NCBI GenBank assembly: GCA_029555415.1
Contig: JAKPSI010000064.1
Location: forward strand, 1 to 64,000
Reading direction: 5' to 3'
Source of the DNA: Bacteroidota bacterium
GTDB lineage: Bacteria > Bacteroidota > Bacteroidia > Chitinophagales > Chitinophagaceae
DNA length: 64,000 nucleotides
The position numbers and the translations under genes were made by a program. Below are positions 48,944-58,124 of this stretch, one piece after another. Positions within the stretch are counted from its first letter, which is position 1. Every line of letters starts with the position of its first letter. The notes beneath the pieces were generated by a model. The model was not told where the DNA came from. It made no database searches and saw nothing but the letters and a program-made list of their open reading frames with translations.

Positions 48944-50116
48944 TCAGCAGTGATCCGTGATGACCTTGCAGGCTGCCCTGATCTGTTCTTCATCAATGGT
49001 CAGGGGCGGAGAAATGCGGAGACAATTGGATGCGAACAGGAACCAATCCGTCAGCACGCCTTGCTCAATACTCGCATCAATGATCCGCTTATTCGTTTCA
49101 AAGGAATCGAAGGCAACGGCCATCCATAAGCCAAAGGACCGGACCGCTTTGATGTTGGGGTGGACCAGCAGTTCCCTGAATAATTTTTCTTTGGCAGCTA
49201 CTGATGACGCGAGATCCTCTTTCAGTAACACTTCCATCGCGGCTTTGCCCGCTGCACAACTGACGGGATGGCCGCCGAATGTGGTGATATGTCCCAGCAC
49301 CGGATTATCCGTGAACTGATCCATCAGATCTTTGGAAGCTACGAACGCGCCCAAGGGCATTCCGCCGCCCAGTGATTTACCCAGCAACAAGATATCCGGC
49401 ACCACATCAAAATGTTCAAAACCCCAGAGCTTACCGGTTCTTCCAAATCCGGCTTGTATCTCGTCCAGGATCAGGAGCGTTCCTGTCTCTGTGCATTTTT
49501 TCCGCAAAGCCTGCATCCAGGATCGATCCGGAGTGATGATCCCGGCTTCGGCTTGTACCGTTTCCGCGATCACACAGGCAGTATGTTCATTGATCTCGTC
49601 CAGTGCTTCCTGTGAATTATATTGAAGATGCAGCACATCCGGCAATAAAGGGCGAAACGCATTCCTCCAGTATTCATTGCCCATAATGCTGAGTGCGCCT
49701 TGTGTGGAACCGTGATAAGAATTGCTGAAAGCCAGTATCCGTGTGCGTCCCGTCACGCGCTTAGCCAGCTTCATCGCCCCTTCCACTGCTTCCGCACCGG
49801 AATTGGTGAAATAAACGGATGAAAGCGGGGCCGGCAAATGTTCCGCGAGTAATTGTGCGAACTGCACCTGCGGCGATTCAATGAATTCACCGTACACCAT
49901 CACATGCAGGTAGGCATCCAGTTGTTTTTGTATGGCGGCGATCACCTGAGGATGACGGTGACCGGTATTAGCCACACTGATCCCGCCGATGAGGTCGGTA
50001 TATTTTTTCCCCGCGGCATCAAACAGATAAACGCCTTCCGCTTTCACGATATCCAGTGCCAGCGGAGCAGGCGATGTTTGTGCCACATGACGTAAAAAAA
50101 GTTCGCGTTGATTCAT
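48944..50116 (-). CDS. class III PLP-dependent aminotransferase
   Basis: The 390-residue enzyme has the class III layout: GVYLFDAAGKKYTDLIGGIS at the start, TNSGAEAVEGAMKLAKRVTG for the phosphate site, LLILDEIQAGFGRTGKLWGF with the PLP-contacting Asp, and LLLGKSLGGGMPLGAF with the Schiff-base Lys near residue 245. It moves an amino group from an omega- or alpha-amino compound to a keto acid; ornithine-, acetylornithine- or GABA-type activity cannot be separated by eye. It lies 6 bp after the TraB-domain gene on the same strand, so they share a message. Confidence 0.9.
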   Translation of the reverse strand: MNQRELFLRHVAQTSPAPLALDIVKAEGVYLFDAAGKKYTDLIGGISVANTGHRHPQVIAAIQKQLDAYLHVMVYGEFIESPQVQFAQLLAEHLPAPLSSVYFTNSGAEAVEGAMKLAKRVTGRTRILAFSNSYHGSTQGALSIMGNEYWRNAFRPLLPDVLHLQYNSQEALDEINEHTACVIAETVQAEAGIITPDRSWMQALRKKCTETGTLLILDEIQAGFGRTGKLWGFEHFDVVPDILLLGKSLGGGMPLGAFVASKDLMDQFTDNPVLGHITTFGGHPVSCAAGKAAMEVLLKEDLASSVAAKEKLFRELLVHPNIKAVRSFGLWMAVAFDSFETNKRIIDASIEQGVLTDWFLFASNCLRISPPLTIDEEQIRAACKVITDHC

Positions 50117-50122
50117 GTTGCC

Positions 50123-53100
50123 TTATTCTTCCAGGAACTGGTCCAGGAATTTTTGAAAGAATTCATCCAGCCTCAGGCCGTCGAAAGGTTCATCGTAATA
50201 AATTCCGCAAGTGCGGATATTTTCCGGGATCGTGATTTTTTTCTGATCCATATCGAAAGGCCCTGCCACCGCAAGGTAAGCATCGGGCTCGGAATCCTCT
50301 TCATCTTCCCCGTAACGCAGATTGACACGGTAAATGAAATAGCGTTTTTTCACGCCCTCCACTTCCCGCTCAACCGTTTTGATATAGATGAATTCAGGCT
50401 TCATTCCGTCATCATCCTCTTCATCCATCACTGCATTGTACAGATACCCCTTCGCGATCTTTTTCTGATCCATGATGCCTGCAGGGATCAGGCTGGTCTT
50501 GCCGGCTTCCTTCAACAATTCATATAGTTCAATGGTGAATTGATCCTTGGAAAGTAATTTTTTAAGATCGGGCTGACTGACGGTATGATGTTCATTGAAA
50601 AGCGTGACCAGTGCAAACTTCTTTACATTCAGCTGCTTCACCTGCTGGAATGCCAGCAACAGGTCATCTGCCTTCTTCTGCTTGAAATAACCCAATAACG
50701 GAAGGGTATATTCCAGACGGTATTCATAATCATAACTGTCTTCAGGAAGCGGTTTGGTTTCCGCCAGCAGTTTCCGCATCAGCTTGTCGATCGCTGGCCA
50801 GTGCGTATCCAGCTCCTGAAGTGTCATCCGGCTGCTGTCGATCATGGTCTTTGCCAGTGAAAGAATGCTGCTGCCGGCGATCGTATCCATGATATGTTCA
50901 AAGAGCGCCGGAAAAAGTAAGCGTGAAAGTTCCGGCTGTCCTTCCAGCATTGAATAGAAATAGTAATAATTCTCACTCACCGGGAATTGCTTTTTAAGCA
51001 ATTCATTGATCAGGGAGTATGCTTCTTCATGGTGCTGAGCTGCCAGCAGACTGAGCCAGTCGTATTGCAGGCCACGTATCTGAGAACCGGGATCCGCATA
51101 ATGCTGCCGGATGAAATCCAGTACCCACGGGTCTTCCACCGGATCTTCGCCCTCATTGTATAATTTATCCAGGACATTGAAAAGGCGGTTATTGACCATG
51201 TCCTTCAAACCATTGATGGTACGGTAAGGCAGCAGTGTTTTCTCCATCAGCATTCGGATATGCGTGCTGTCGAACACCACTGCATTCAAAGCATCATATG
51301 CGTGTGAGAACACCACACTGTCCTGCGACTGCAGGTCATCAAATATCCTTTTGGGTGTATTTTTCGTTAGCCAATCCATCGGCTTCAGTTCACTCACACG
51401 GAATTCATTGAAATAACGCTCCTCATTTACCGCACGCTGTCCGGTGAGCGGCAATACAGGCTTCGACATGCGCAGGATATAAGAGCGGTCACCATTCAGA
51501 AAAAACCGGCAGTGCACGTCCTTTGCCTGAGTAGTATCCCTGAATATAAGGTCCCTGCCCTCGAGTCCGTTCTGACGAACAACCGTATAACCGACAAGCG
51601 TATCATCTTCAGTAAGGATCTGATCACGGATCCGGTCAAATGCAACGGACACATCACTGACCCAGTAATAAGGATTCAGGGCCGTTACTTCAACCGAGTA
51701 TACACGGGAAGTATAAGGTTCTGTAGCAACGAACGTTCCTAGCGTCCGGTCTGTCAGTGAATCCGCCTCGTCTTCCGTTCCATTTATGATAGCATCCGGC
51801 ATCCAGCTGCTGAATGAACGGTCGGGGGATGCGGCAGACTTCCAGTCCGATCCCGGCAATTCCGTAATAGCGAATGAACTCAGGAAACGTCTGACATCCG
51901 GCTGGTCCGGACTAAGCGTTTCATATTCAGCAGATACATAGTAGCCGATATTATCACGCTTCACGATGATACCCTGCATCATTCTTCCTTTACTCGGACC
52001 AGCGGAATAAAAACGAGCGGGATAACCTCCGGTGGAAGTATCAACGATCGTGACAAGCGATTTATCCATCTCCTCTTCTATGGATGAGATATAGCTTTGA
52101 AAGAACTGTTCCGTTTCTTTGAAAACATGTCCTGATGAAGGCCTGATCAGGTACACGGAATAATCGATACCGGTCGATGCATCACTGTACACATGGGAAG
52201 CCAGCGAACTTTTCCCTTCGACGGACTTTGCAGGCGTGTATTTGGGTTTTCCCGGAAATTCGATCCGGAATCCTTCTTTACTGCTTTCATCTTTGCTCCA
52301 GTCAGGCCTGACGCGTTCCATCAGGTTCAATGAGGTCATGAAATGAACAGAGACCGGATCATACAGTTTTTCCTTCTTCAGTGAACTCAGCGCGAGCATA
52401 TAGAACATCTGGCCACGGAAGTATTCCGTAACACGCGTATAGCTTTTATCCTTCATCAGCATGACCGATTCCCTTCCCGTTAACTGACCGGCATGTGCCT
52501 CTCCACCGCTGAGGAGGATTCCGGAACCGTAGTCCAGCATGGCTTTGATCTGACCGTTAAAAAAACTATCGACGCCCGCATCCCGCTCTTCCTTCGTCAT
52601 ACGGCCCGTGATGGTCATATAGGTCTTCCCTTCCCCCAGATCGTAGTAGTATCTAACGGTCCGTCCACCACCGCGGGGTTGTTCCGTCATAGGACCGGGT
52701 GTTTCAACGGTGAATCCCTGTTCCTTGTCCGTTAGACGGATCCATTTCTTTTTTGCATCAGGTAACACGATGTCTCCGGCATAGATCCTTTTTTCTGAGA
52801 ACACCGGCTCTACTTTATATCCCATCTGACGAAGCAGACTGATCAGTCCGCGTGGTCCGGGAAGATGCCCGGCTCCCACAGCCGTGAACAGGGATTGTGC
52901 GTGCATGATGCTGTCCATCATTTTAACCATCCCTTCATTCCGGTGATACAGGAACAGTTCCATCGCAGATTCAGTGAAATAGCGCGCCAGAAAATAATGC
53001 AGGCTGTCCAGGTCCTCCTTATAATAGTATTTACTCAGCGGAGATTCACTCTTTGTATCCCAATTCTCAAGCAGTTCTTCGATATGGTCCGGATTGACAC

Positions 53101-53656
53101 CATCAGACAGCGCCTTGATAGCCCGGAGCTGCATGGCCACCTTCTCCAGCCCGTACACTTTCTTTTCTTTGGAAGATGCCAGTTTGAAGAGGAAGGCATC
53201 CATGAATACATCCATACCATCGGCAGACTTCTCCTGACTGGGTGCGACCAGTTTTCCCATCAGACTTTTGAGTTTGCTGTAATTCAATGGCGGGGCTTTC
53301 GGGTCCTTACGCCTGATCTTACTTAGCAGGGAGTCCAGTTTCTGATCCGCCTGACTTTCATCGTGCAGATTCAGATCGCCGTTGTAGACAGCAGTGAACA
53401 GATCATTAAGACTATCCGGATTGAGTTCCATGGCAAATGCTTCCGCCCTTTCCAGGAATGTATACAGGGAATCTTCGAAATAGAAAGCCTCCCGGTCATT
53501 TACGTGCATCGTACCAAAAAGGTAAGAGGGTTGCTTCATGCCGTTGCCACTGATCTTCCATAAAAGGGACTTGCCTTTGGCAGGCTGGGCATGCAGTGAG
53601 GTAGCATGAAAAAACAAAAAGGTGAACAGGATCAGGGCAGGGAGAATTCGTCTCAT
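50123..53656 (-). CDS. large exported TraB/GumN-domain protein
   Basis: The 1177-residue protein has a signal peptide (to about residue 24, SLHAQ). A TraB/GumN domain follows (about 28-290), with LLWKISGNGMKQPSYLFGTM, FAMELNPDSLNDL and FTAVGAGHLPGPRGLISLLR. Such domains are thought to be metal-dependent peptidases and appear alone in about 300-residue proteins. The remaining 880 residues hold at least two repeats of a beta-rich domain around EGFRIEFPGKP and NYYYFYSMLEGQPELSRLLF-like helical stretches near the end. I do not recognise these. The start at 53656 gives the signal peptide; an upstream extension would not be exported. Confidence 0.82.
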   Translation of the reverse strand: MRRILPALILFTFLFFHATSLHAQPAKGKSLLWKISGNGMKQPSYLFGTMHVNDREAFYFEDSLYTFLERAEAFAMELNPDSLNDLFTAVYNGDLNLHDESQADQKLDSLLSKIRRKDPKAPPLNYSKLKSLMGKLVAPSQEKSADGMDVFMDAFLFKLASSKEKKVYGLEKVAMQLRAIKALSDGVNPDHIEELLENWDTKSESPLSKYYYKEDLDSLHYFLARYFTESAMELFLYHRNEGMVKMMDSIMHAQSLFTAVGAGHLPGPRGLISLLRQMGYKVEPVFSEKRIYAGDIVLPDAKKKWIRLTDKEQGFTVETPGPMTEQPRGGGRTVRYYYDLGEGKTYMTITGRMTKEERDAGVDSFFNGQIKAMLDYGSGILLSGGEAHAGQLTGRESVMLMKDKSYTRVTEYFRGQMFYMLALSSLKKEKLYDPVSVHFMTSLNLMERVRPDWSKDESSKEGFRIEFPGKPKYTPAKSVEGKSSLASHVYSDASTGIDYSVYLIRPSSGHVFKETEQFFQSYISSIEEEMDKSLVTIVDTSTGGYPARFYSAGPSKGRMMQGIIVKRDNIGYYVSAEYETLSPDQPDVRRFLSSFAITELPGSDWKSAASPDRSFSSWMPDAIINGTEDEADSLTDRTLGTFVATEPYTSRVYSVEVTALNPYYWVSDVSVAFDRIRDQILTEDDTLVGYTVVRQNGLEGRDLIFRDTTQAKDVHCRFFLNGDRSYILRMSKPVLPLTGQRAVNEERYFNEFRVSELKPMDWLTKNTPKRIFDDLQSQDSVVFSHAYDALNAVVFDSTHIRMLMEKTLLPYRTINGLKDMVNNRLFNVLDKLYNEGEDPVEDPWVLDFIRQHYADPGSQIRGLQYDWLSLLAAQHHEEAYSLINELLKKQFPVSENYYYFYSMLEGQPELSRLLFPALFEHIMDTIAGSSILSLAKTMIDSSRMTLQELDTHWPAIDKLMRKLLAETKPLPEDSYDYEYRLEYTLPLLGYFKQKKADDLLLAFQQVKQLNVKKFALVTLFNEHHTVSQPDLKKLLSKDQFTIELYELLKEAGKTSLIPAGIMDQKKIAKGYLYNAVMDEEDDDGMKPEFIYIKTVEREVEGVKKRYFIYRVNLRYGEDEEDSEPDAYLAVAGPFDMDQKKITIPENIRTCGIYYDEPFDGLRLDEFFQKFLDQFLEE

Positions 53657-53714
53657 AAGCGGGTGTTTGTCAGATAAGGCAATACAAATAAAGGAACATT
53701 TTACGGATATTTGA

Positions 53715-53840
53715 TTAAAGGAGAATGGATGATGGAGAATGGATAATGTGGTTCTAAGGGTCAGATCGAATACCTTTAGCCCTTTTATTTTCCCAGCACC
53801 CAACATTCAAAACTCAACATTCAAAATTCAAAAATTTCCC
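53715..53840. repeat. dispersed GGAGAATGGATAATG and CAAAACTCAACATTC repeats
   Basis: Units of the GGAGAATGGATGATGG type (about 53720-53745) and CATTCAAAACTCAACATTC (about 53805-53822) fill the leader between two divergent genes. Related or inverted versions occur at 54362-54420 and at 61005-61045, where the reverse form (TCCATTCTCCATTATC) appears. Confidence 0.45.
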
Positions 53841-53842
53841 CC

Positions 53843-54361
53843 ATGCCCCTCATTCTTCCCGTCGATTCCAAACTCCCCCAATTCGGTGAGAACTGCTTTA
53901 TCGCTCCCAATGCCACGATCGTGGGGGATGTGACCATGGGCCGCGACTGCAGCATCTGGTTCAATGCCGTGATCAGGGGTGATGTCAATTTCATTAAAAT
54001 GGGCGACAAGGTGAATGTGCAGGATGGGGCCTGTATCCATTGCACCTACCAGAAATGCGGTACCACCATCGGCAATAATGTATCTATCGGTCACCACGCT
54101 ATCGTACATGGCTGCACCCTGGAGGATGATGTGCTGGTCGGCATGGGCGCCATCATCATGGACAATGCCGTCGTACATTCCAATTGCATTATCGCCGCCG
54201 GAGCCGTCGTGCTGGAAAATACCATCTGCGAACCCGGCAGCATCTACGCCGGCGTACCCGCCAAAAAAGTAAAAGACATCCCGCAGGAAATGATAGGTGG
54301 GGAGATCCACCGGATCGCGAATAATTATGTGCGGTATGCCGATTGGTTCCGTGATAAATGA
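53843..54361 (+). CDS. gamma-class carbonic anhydrase family protein (left-handed beta helix)
   Basis: The 172-residue protein has hexapeptide repeats of a left-handed beta-helix. The three zinc histidines appear at IHCTYQK, SIGHHAIVHG and the second His of that block. The motif RGDVNFIKMGDKVNVQDG is typical of gamma-carbonic anhydrase homologues, and the tail GVPAKKVKDIPQEMIG is the family end. It may hydrate carbon dioxide or, like YrdA-type relatives, have another role. It is divergent from the TraB-domain gene. Confidence 0.9.
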   Translation: MPLILPVDSKLPQFGENCFIAPNATIVGDVTMGRDCSIWFNAVIRGDVNFIKMGDKVNVQDGACIHCTYQKCGTTIGNNVSIGHHAIVHGCTLEDDVLVGMGAIIMDNAVVHSNCIIAAGAVVLENTICEPGSIYAGVPAKKVKDIPQEMIGGEIHRIANNYVRYADWFRDK

Positions 54362-54560
54362 TAATTGATAATGGAAAATGGATAATGAAATACAGATAAG
54401 AGGTTATAGGTTATAGGTAAAAGGTTGATGCTAAGCGACAATTCATTAGATAATGAGGAATCGCCAAACGAAGGATGCAGCTTCTCAATTAACATTAACA
54501 TTCTTAAAAGGACTACCGACTAAAGACTATCGACTACTGACTATTTGATATGTGTACCCA
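54362..54560. repeat. gene-free stretch with low-complexity repeats
   Basis: ATAATGGAAAATGGATAATG, TTATAGGTTATAGGTAAAAGG and GACTATCGACTACTGACTAT-type units follow each other. No gene or RNA structure is seen in 54362-54670. Confidence 0.4.
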
Positions 54561-54670
54561 AGACACATTCCATATCTGGAAACCCCTATAAGAACCGCAC
54601 CCATAGTGCTTTTACGATACCCGGTGCAATTAATAACAGTTAAATTCGTTAACACAATATGCAGTATCAC

Positions 54671-54865
54671 ATGAAAAACATACGCTTAGCAGGGATCGCG
54701 TTCGCGGTCATGTTCCTTTTGTCCTCCTGTGGTCTCTGGCGCAGCATGTTCAAACCCAAGTACGGATGTCCCAGTAACGGAAAGAATGTAGGCGCTGAAA
54801 AGATCGTCAGCGGCGACCCCAAGGCATTGAAGTCAGCGAGAAAGGCAAAAAAATTCAGAAGTTAA
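54671..54865 (+). CDS. very small lipoprotein
   Basis: The 64-residue protein has a lipobox (FLLSSC, Cys at about residue 21), followed by a short basic mature part with SMFKPKYGCPSNGKNVGA and KSARKAKKFRS. It is probably an envelope lipoprotein. Similar short proteins are common in this group; the function is unknown. It lies 63 bp before another small gene. Confidence 0.65.
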   Translation: MKNIRLAGIAFAVMFLLSSCGLWRSMFKPKYGCPSNGKNVGAEKIVSGDPKALKSARKAKKFRS

Positions 54866-54928
54866 CGTATAAAATGCAGCTAACTGCATCCTGATCTTGT
54901 CCTATGAATAAACCTTAAAGCCTTTACC

Positions 54929-55261
54929 ATGAGCCTTACCCTACGAACCAATCTCGGTCATACCGAAGCGGTCATCTCCGATGACGGCAGCCTGAAACAA
55001 TTCTACCACGTGGCCGATGTACTGAGCCGCGACTTTAAAGTCAGTTTCTCCCACAAAGAAGATGATTTTGATACGATCGACTGGGAATTCCGTTTCAAAG
55101 GTCATAACATGACTCTCCATTATAATATCTACAATGGTATTTCGCTGTTCCCGACCAAGACCCGCGATGCCCTGAACAAGGACAATAAAGCGGTCGTTGA
55201 ACTGGCCGGTATCCTGGAAGCTAAATTATTCAGCGAAGCAACGGAAAAGCATATCGCCTGA
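54929..55261 (+). CDS. conserved hypothetical cytoplasmic protein
   Basis: The 110-residue protein has an alpha-plus-beta look (SDDGSLKQFYHVADVLSRDF, then IDWEFRFKGHNMTLHYNIYN), without signal peptide or recognisable motif. It ends 2 bp before the stop of the convergent rsgA gene. No function is assigned. Confidence 0.72.
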   Translation: MSLTLRTNLGHTEAVISDDGSLKQFYHVADVLSRDFKVSFSHKEDDFDTIDWEFRFKGHNMTLHYNIYNGISLFPTKTRDALNKDNKAVVELAGILEAKLFSEATEKHIA

Positions 55262-55263
55262 GA

Positions 55264-56190
55264 TCAGTAGTCGTTTTCCTCCAGTGAACCCAGTATTCCT
55301 GCATAACTCAGGAACCTGTCTTCGTGTATCTCACCGTTACGTACCGCATCCTTTACCGCACATTCCGGCTCTTCCATGTGCAGGCAATTATTGAACTGAC
55401 ATCCCTGTAAACGGTTCCGCATTTCAGGATAGTAATGTGACAATTCCTGTTTACTGATATCCACCAACCCGAATTCACGCATACCCGGTGTATCGATGAT
55501 CCGTCCGCCATTCGGCAGATCGTGCATTTCCGCAAAAGTGGTCGTATGCTGCCCCTTTCCGCTCCAGCCGCTGATCCCCTGTGTTTTCAGGTCCGCCTCC
55601 GGTAACAAACAATTCAGTAATGATGATTTTCCAACGCCGCTGTGTCCGCTGATCAGACTGATCTTTCCGGCCAGCGCTGCATTCAGTTCCTCAATACCCA
55701 TGTGCTTCTCGGCACTCACCAATAAGACACGGTAACCCAGCGCCTCATACATGTCCTTCCATTTTTCAAATTGCTCCTCTTCTTTCTTACGGTACAGATC
55801 GGCTTTATTGAATACCAGGATCGCCGGCACATGATACATTTCACAGGCCACCAGGAAACGGTCGATGAACCCCTGCGAAGTACGCGGCTCACGCAATGTG
55901 ACCACCAGCAGCGACTGATCCAGATTGGATGCCACGATATGATGCTGATGCTTGTTGCGGGGGGACTGGCGGTTGATATAATTCCGGCGGTCATGCACCG
56001 TGTGTATGGTCGCGGTTTGTTCCCCTTCATTCTCTACCTCTGCTTCCACTTCATCACCTACCGCTACCGGATTGGTACTGGTGATATCATCGATCTTCAT
56101 CACGCCCTTGATACGGGCATTCCAGATCTTACCCTCTTCATCACGGATAACATACCAGCTGCCGGTCGATTTGTACACTAATGCCTTCAT
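55264..56190 (-). CDS. rsgA: ribosome small-subunit-dependent GTPase A
   Basis: The 308-residue enzyme matures the 30S subunit. It has an N-terminal OB-fold domain (to about 65) and the circularly permuted GTPase domain in which NKADL (G4) precedes the P-loop GHSGVGKSSLLNCLL (G1) and DTPGMREFGL (G3). The C-terminal zinc site reads CQFNNCLHMEEPEC, the Cys-x-His-x-Cys pattern. All key residues are present. It lies 47 bp after the batA-like gene on the same strand. Confidence 0.97.
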   Translation of the reverse strand: MKALVYKSTGSWYVIRDEEGKIWNARIKGVMKIDDITSTNPVAVGDEVEAEVENEGEQTATIHTVHDRRNYINRQSPRNKHQHHIVASNLDQSLLVVTLREPRTSQGFIDRFLVACEMYHVPAILVFNKADLYRKKEEEQFEKWKDMYEALGYRVLLVSAEKHMGIEELNAALAGKISLISGHSGVGKSSLLNCLLPEADLKTQGISGWSGKGQHTTTFAEMHDLPNGGRIIDTPGMREFGLVDISKQELSHYYPEMRNRLQGCQFNNCLHMEEPECAVKDAVRNGEIHEDRFLSYAGILGSLEENDY

Positions 56191-56237
56191 GAACCGCTAA
56201 ATTACAGTAATACGCCTGATCCGGAGCATCCGGACCC

Positions 56238-57248
56238 TCAGGGGAAACGACGGAATACAGTATAACGCAGGATGACCTCCAGGAATAAAAAGGCCAGCGC
56301 TGCCAATACGAATGGCAGGAACTTTTCTTCATAACGCCGGAAATTGCGGATCTCCACCTTTGATTTCTCCAACCGGTCGATCTGCTTGTAGATCGCACCC
56401 AGCCCGTCCTTATCCCTTGCCCGGAAATACTGTCCCCCGGTTTCTGATGCGATGCGCTGCAGCAATTGTTCATCGAGGAAATCGCCCACCGGACTCTTTG
56501 CATTCCTGTTGTTGCCGGTCGCAACCGGAGCCGGCGGCGCCGCGCTCATCCCGACCGTATACACTTTCACCTGATGCGCTTTCGCGATATCCAGTGCGGT
56601 GAGCGGATCGATCAGCCTGGTCTCAGGCGGGTCTTCCTTTCCATCGGTCAGTAAGATGATTACCTTACTCTTATGTTTGCTCTGCGATAAACGATCCGTT
56701 GCCGTGGCCAGTCCCTCCCCGATCACCGTACCATCCGTCAGGTAACGCCGGCTTTCAAGACCTTCGATCTGCGCCAGCAAAGTGGAGTGATCGGTCGTGA
56801 TCGGACACTGCGTAAAACTCTCCCCTGAAAAAATGACGAGGCCGATCCGGTCCACCGGCCTGCTGCGTACAAATTCTTCCGCCACTTCTTTGGCCGCTTC
56901 CATCCGTGAAGGCAGGATATCCTTCGATGCCATGCTTCCGCTCACGTCCATGCACAATACGATGTCGATCCCTTCCCCTTCTTTCAGCTCCCGGTCATTC
57001 CGTGTGCGGGGTCTTGCCATAGCGATGATCAGCGCTGTGATAGCCAGTATCCGTAAGATGAAAGGCACATGACGAAAACGGCTTTTCCAGGAAGATGCAC
57101 GAAAGGCCTGTGCAGCCGAGACCATGATGCTGCCCTGCTTCGCGTCCGAACGGTACACATACCACCAGATCAGCAGGAGCGGCAATGCAGCCAGTCCTAC
57201 CATCCAGGGCCATGCGAATTCAATATGTCGGAACCAGTCGTACAGCAT
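56238..57248 (-). CDS. VWA-domain protein BatA-like
   Basis: The 336-residue protein has two N-terminal helices (WMVGLAALPLLLIWWYVY and RHVPFILRILAITALIIAMA), then a von Willebrand A domain with the MIDAS motif DVSGSMASKD near residue 97 and TDGKEDPP near residue 200. One more helix closes the C-terminus (PFVLAALAFLFLEVILRYTV). This matches BatA of the Bacteroides aerotolerance locus. Its start overlaps the upstream stop by one base. Confidence 0.9.
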   Translation of the reverse strand: MLYDWFRHIEFAWPWMVGLAALPLLLIWWYVYRSDAKQGSIMVSAAQAFRASSWKSRFRHVPFILRILAITALIIAMARPRTRNDRELKEGEGIDIVLCMDVSGSMASKDILPSRMEAAKEVAEEFVRSRPVDRIGLVIFSGESFTQCPITTDHSTLLAQIEGLESRRYLTDGTVIGEGLATATDRLSQSKHKSKVIILLTDGKEDPPETRLIDPLTALDIAKAHQVKVYTVGMSAAPPAPVATGNNRNAKSPVGDFLDEQLLQRIASETGGQYFRARDKDGLGAIYKQIDRLEKSKVEIRNFRRYEEKFLPFVLAALAFLFLEVILRYTVFRRFP

Positions 57249-58120
57249 CAGGGTAATTGTTTGGTTTTTTCAATGGCTTCTTTGATAATGTTGAAACAGG
57301 ACTGATGATCGGCTTCTGTCGGCTGGTATTTCGCGAACTTGACGAAATCGGATAACCGCAATGCCTGATTCAGCTGATCGGCAAGTCCTTTTACCAATGC
57401 CACGCTTTTCAACTGAAGAATGAGATCATCGGTCGTTTTCTGTAAAGACAATATCCCTTTCTTCCGGAAGATGTACACACGGAAAACAGATACGAGTCCG
57501 GAGTAATAGGCTTTCGCATCACTGGTCTTACCCTTCCAGGCTTCCAGTCCCTGCATCGCTTCTTTGAAAGGGTCGGTGAGTGGTTCAGGTTGCGGAGAAG
57601 CTGGCGCTGCGGGCTTTTTGCGGAACAACAGATACAACAACAGGATCAGCAGGACCGCACCGCCGGCAAAGATCAGCCAGGGAAAGCTCTTCTTTTTCTC
57701 ATCAACCGGTATCACATCCTTGATGTCATGATAAGGTTTGGAAGGATCGGCATCCGAATACACCACATCCACAGCTATGGAATCGGAAACCACAGTACCC
57801 ATCCGGAACGGAGGAATGACCCAGTGACCGGAATCAAAACTGACGAGATGATAAATTCCGTGAATGAATGTATATCCCTCTTTGACCGATGTATCGAATA
57901 CCGGCGGTTCCGCGATCTCAAAATGAGGGAAGCTGTCAACGGCCGGAAAATTCACTGCGGCATCGCCTGACAGTTGCACATCCACCGTTACTTTCAGGGG
58001 TTCGCCCAGCAACACGCGTTGTTTATCTGCAGAAGCTTTCACGCTGACAGTCACCTGTCCACCAGCCAAATGACTGAACAACAAGGTGGCAAATAAAAGT
58101 ATGGGAACGAGTGGCTTCAT
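57248..58120 (-). CDS. BatD-like/DUF4381-type membrane protein
   Basis: The 290-residue protein has a signal peptide (to about residue 21), one beta-sandwich domain (QVTVSVKASADKQRVLLGEP and LKVTVDVQLSGDAAVNFPA) like that of BatD proteins, a single membrane helix (FPWLIFAGGAVLLILLLYLL) and a helical cytoplasmic end (about 195-285). It is shorter than BatD, which has several such domains. Its place between the DUF58 and BatA genes supports a role in the same membrane complex. Confidence 0.78.
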   Translation of the reverse strand: MKPLVPILLFATLLFSHLAGGQVTVSVKASADKQRVLLGEPLKVTVDVQLSGDAAVNFPAVDSFPHFEIAEPPVFDTSVKEGYTFIHGIYHLVSFDSGHWVIPPFRMGTVVSDSIAVDVVYSDADPSKPYHDIKDVIPVDEKKKSFPWLIFAGGAVLLILLLYLLFRKKPAAPASPQPEPLTDPFKEAMQGLEAWKGKTSDAKAYYSGLVSVFRVYIFRKKGILSLQKTTDDLILQLKSVALVKGLADQLNQALRLSDFVKFAKYQPTEADHQSCFNIIKEAIEKTKQLP

Positions 58121-58124
58121 GGGT

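Noticed and set aside
54362-54670. Possible small RNA or tRNA in the gene-free stretch
   Set aside because: The sequence consists of low-complexity repeats and shows no cloverleaf or stable GC-rich fold.
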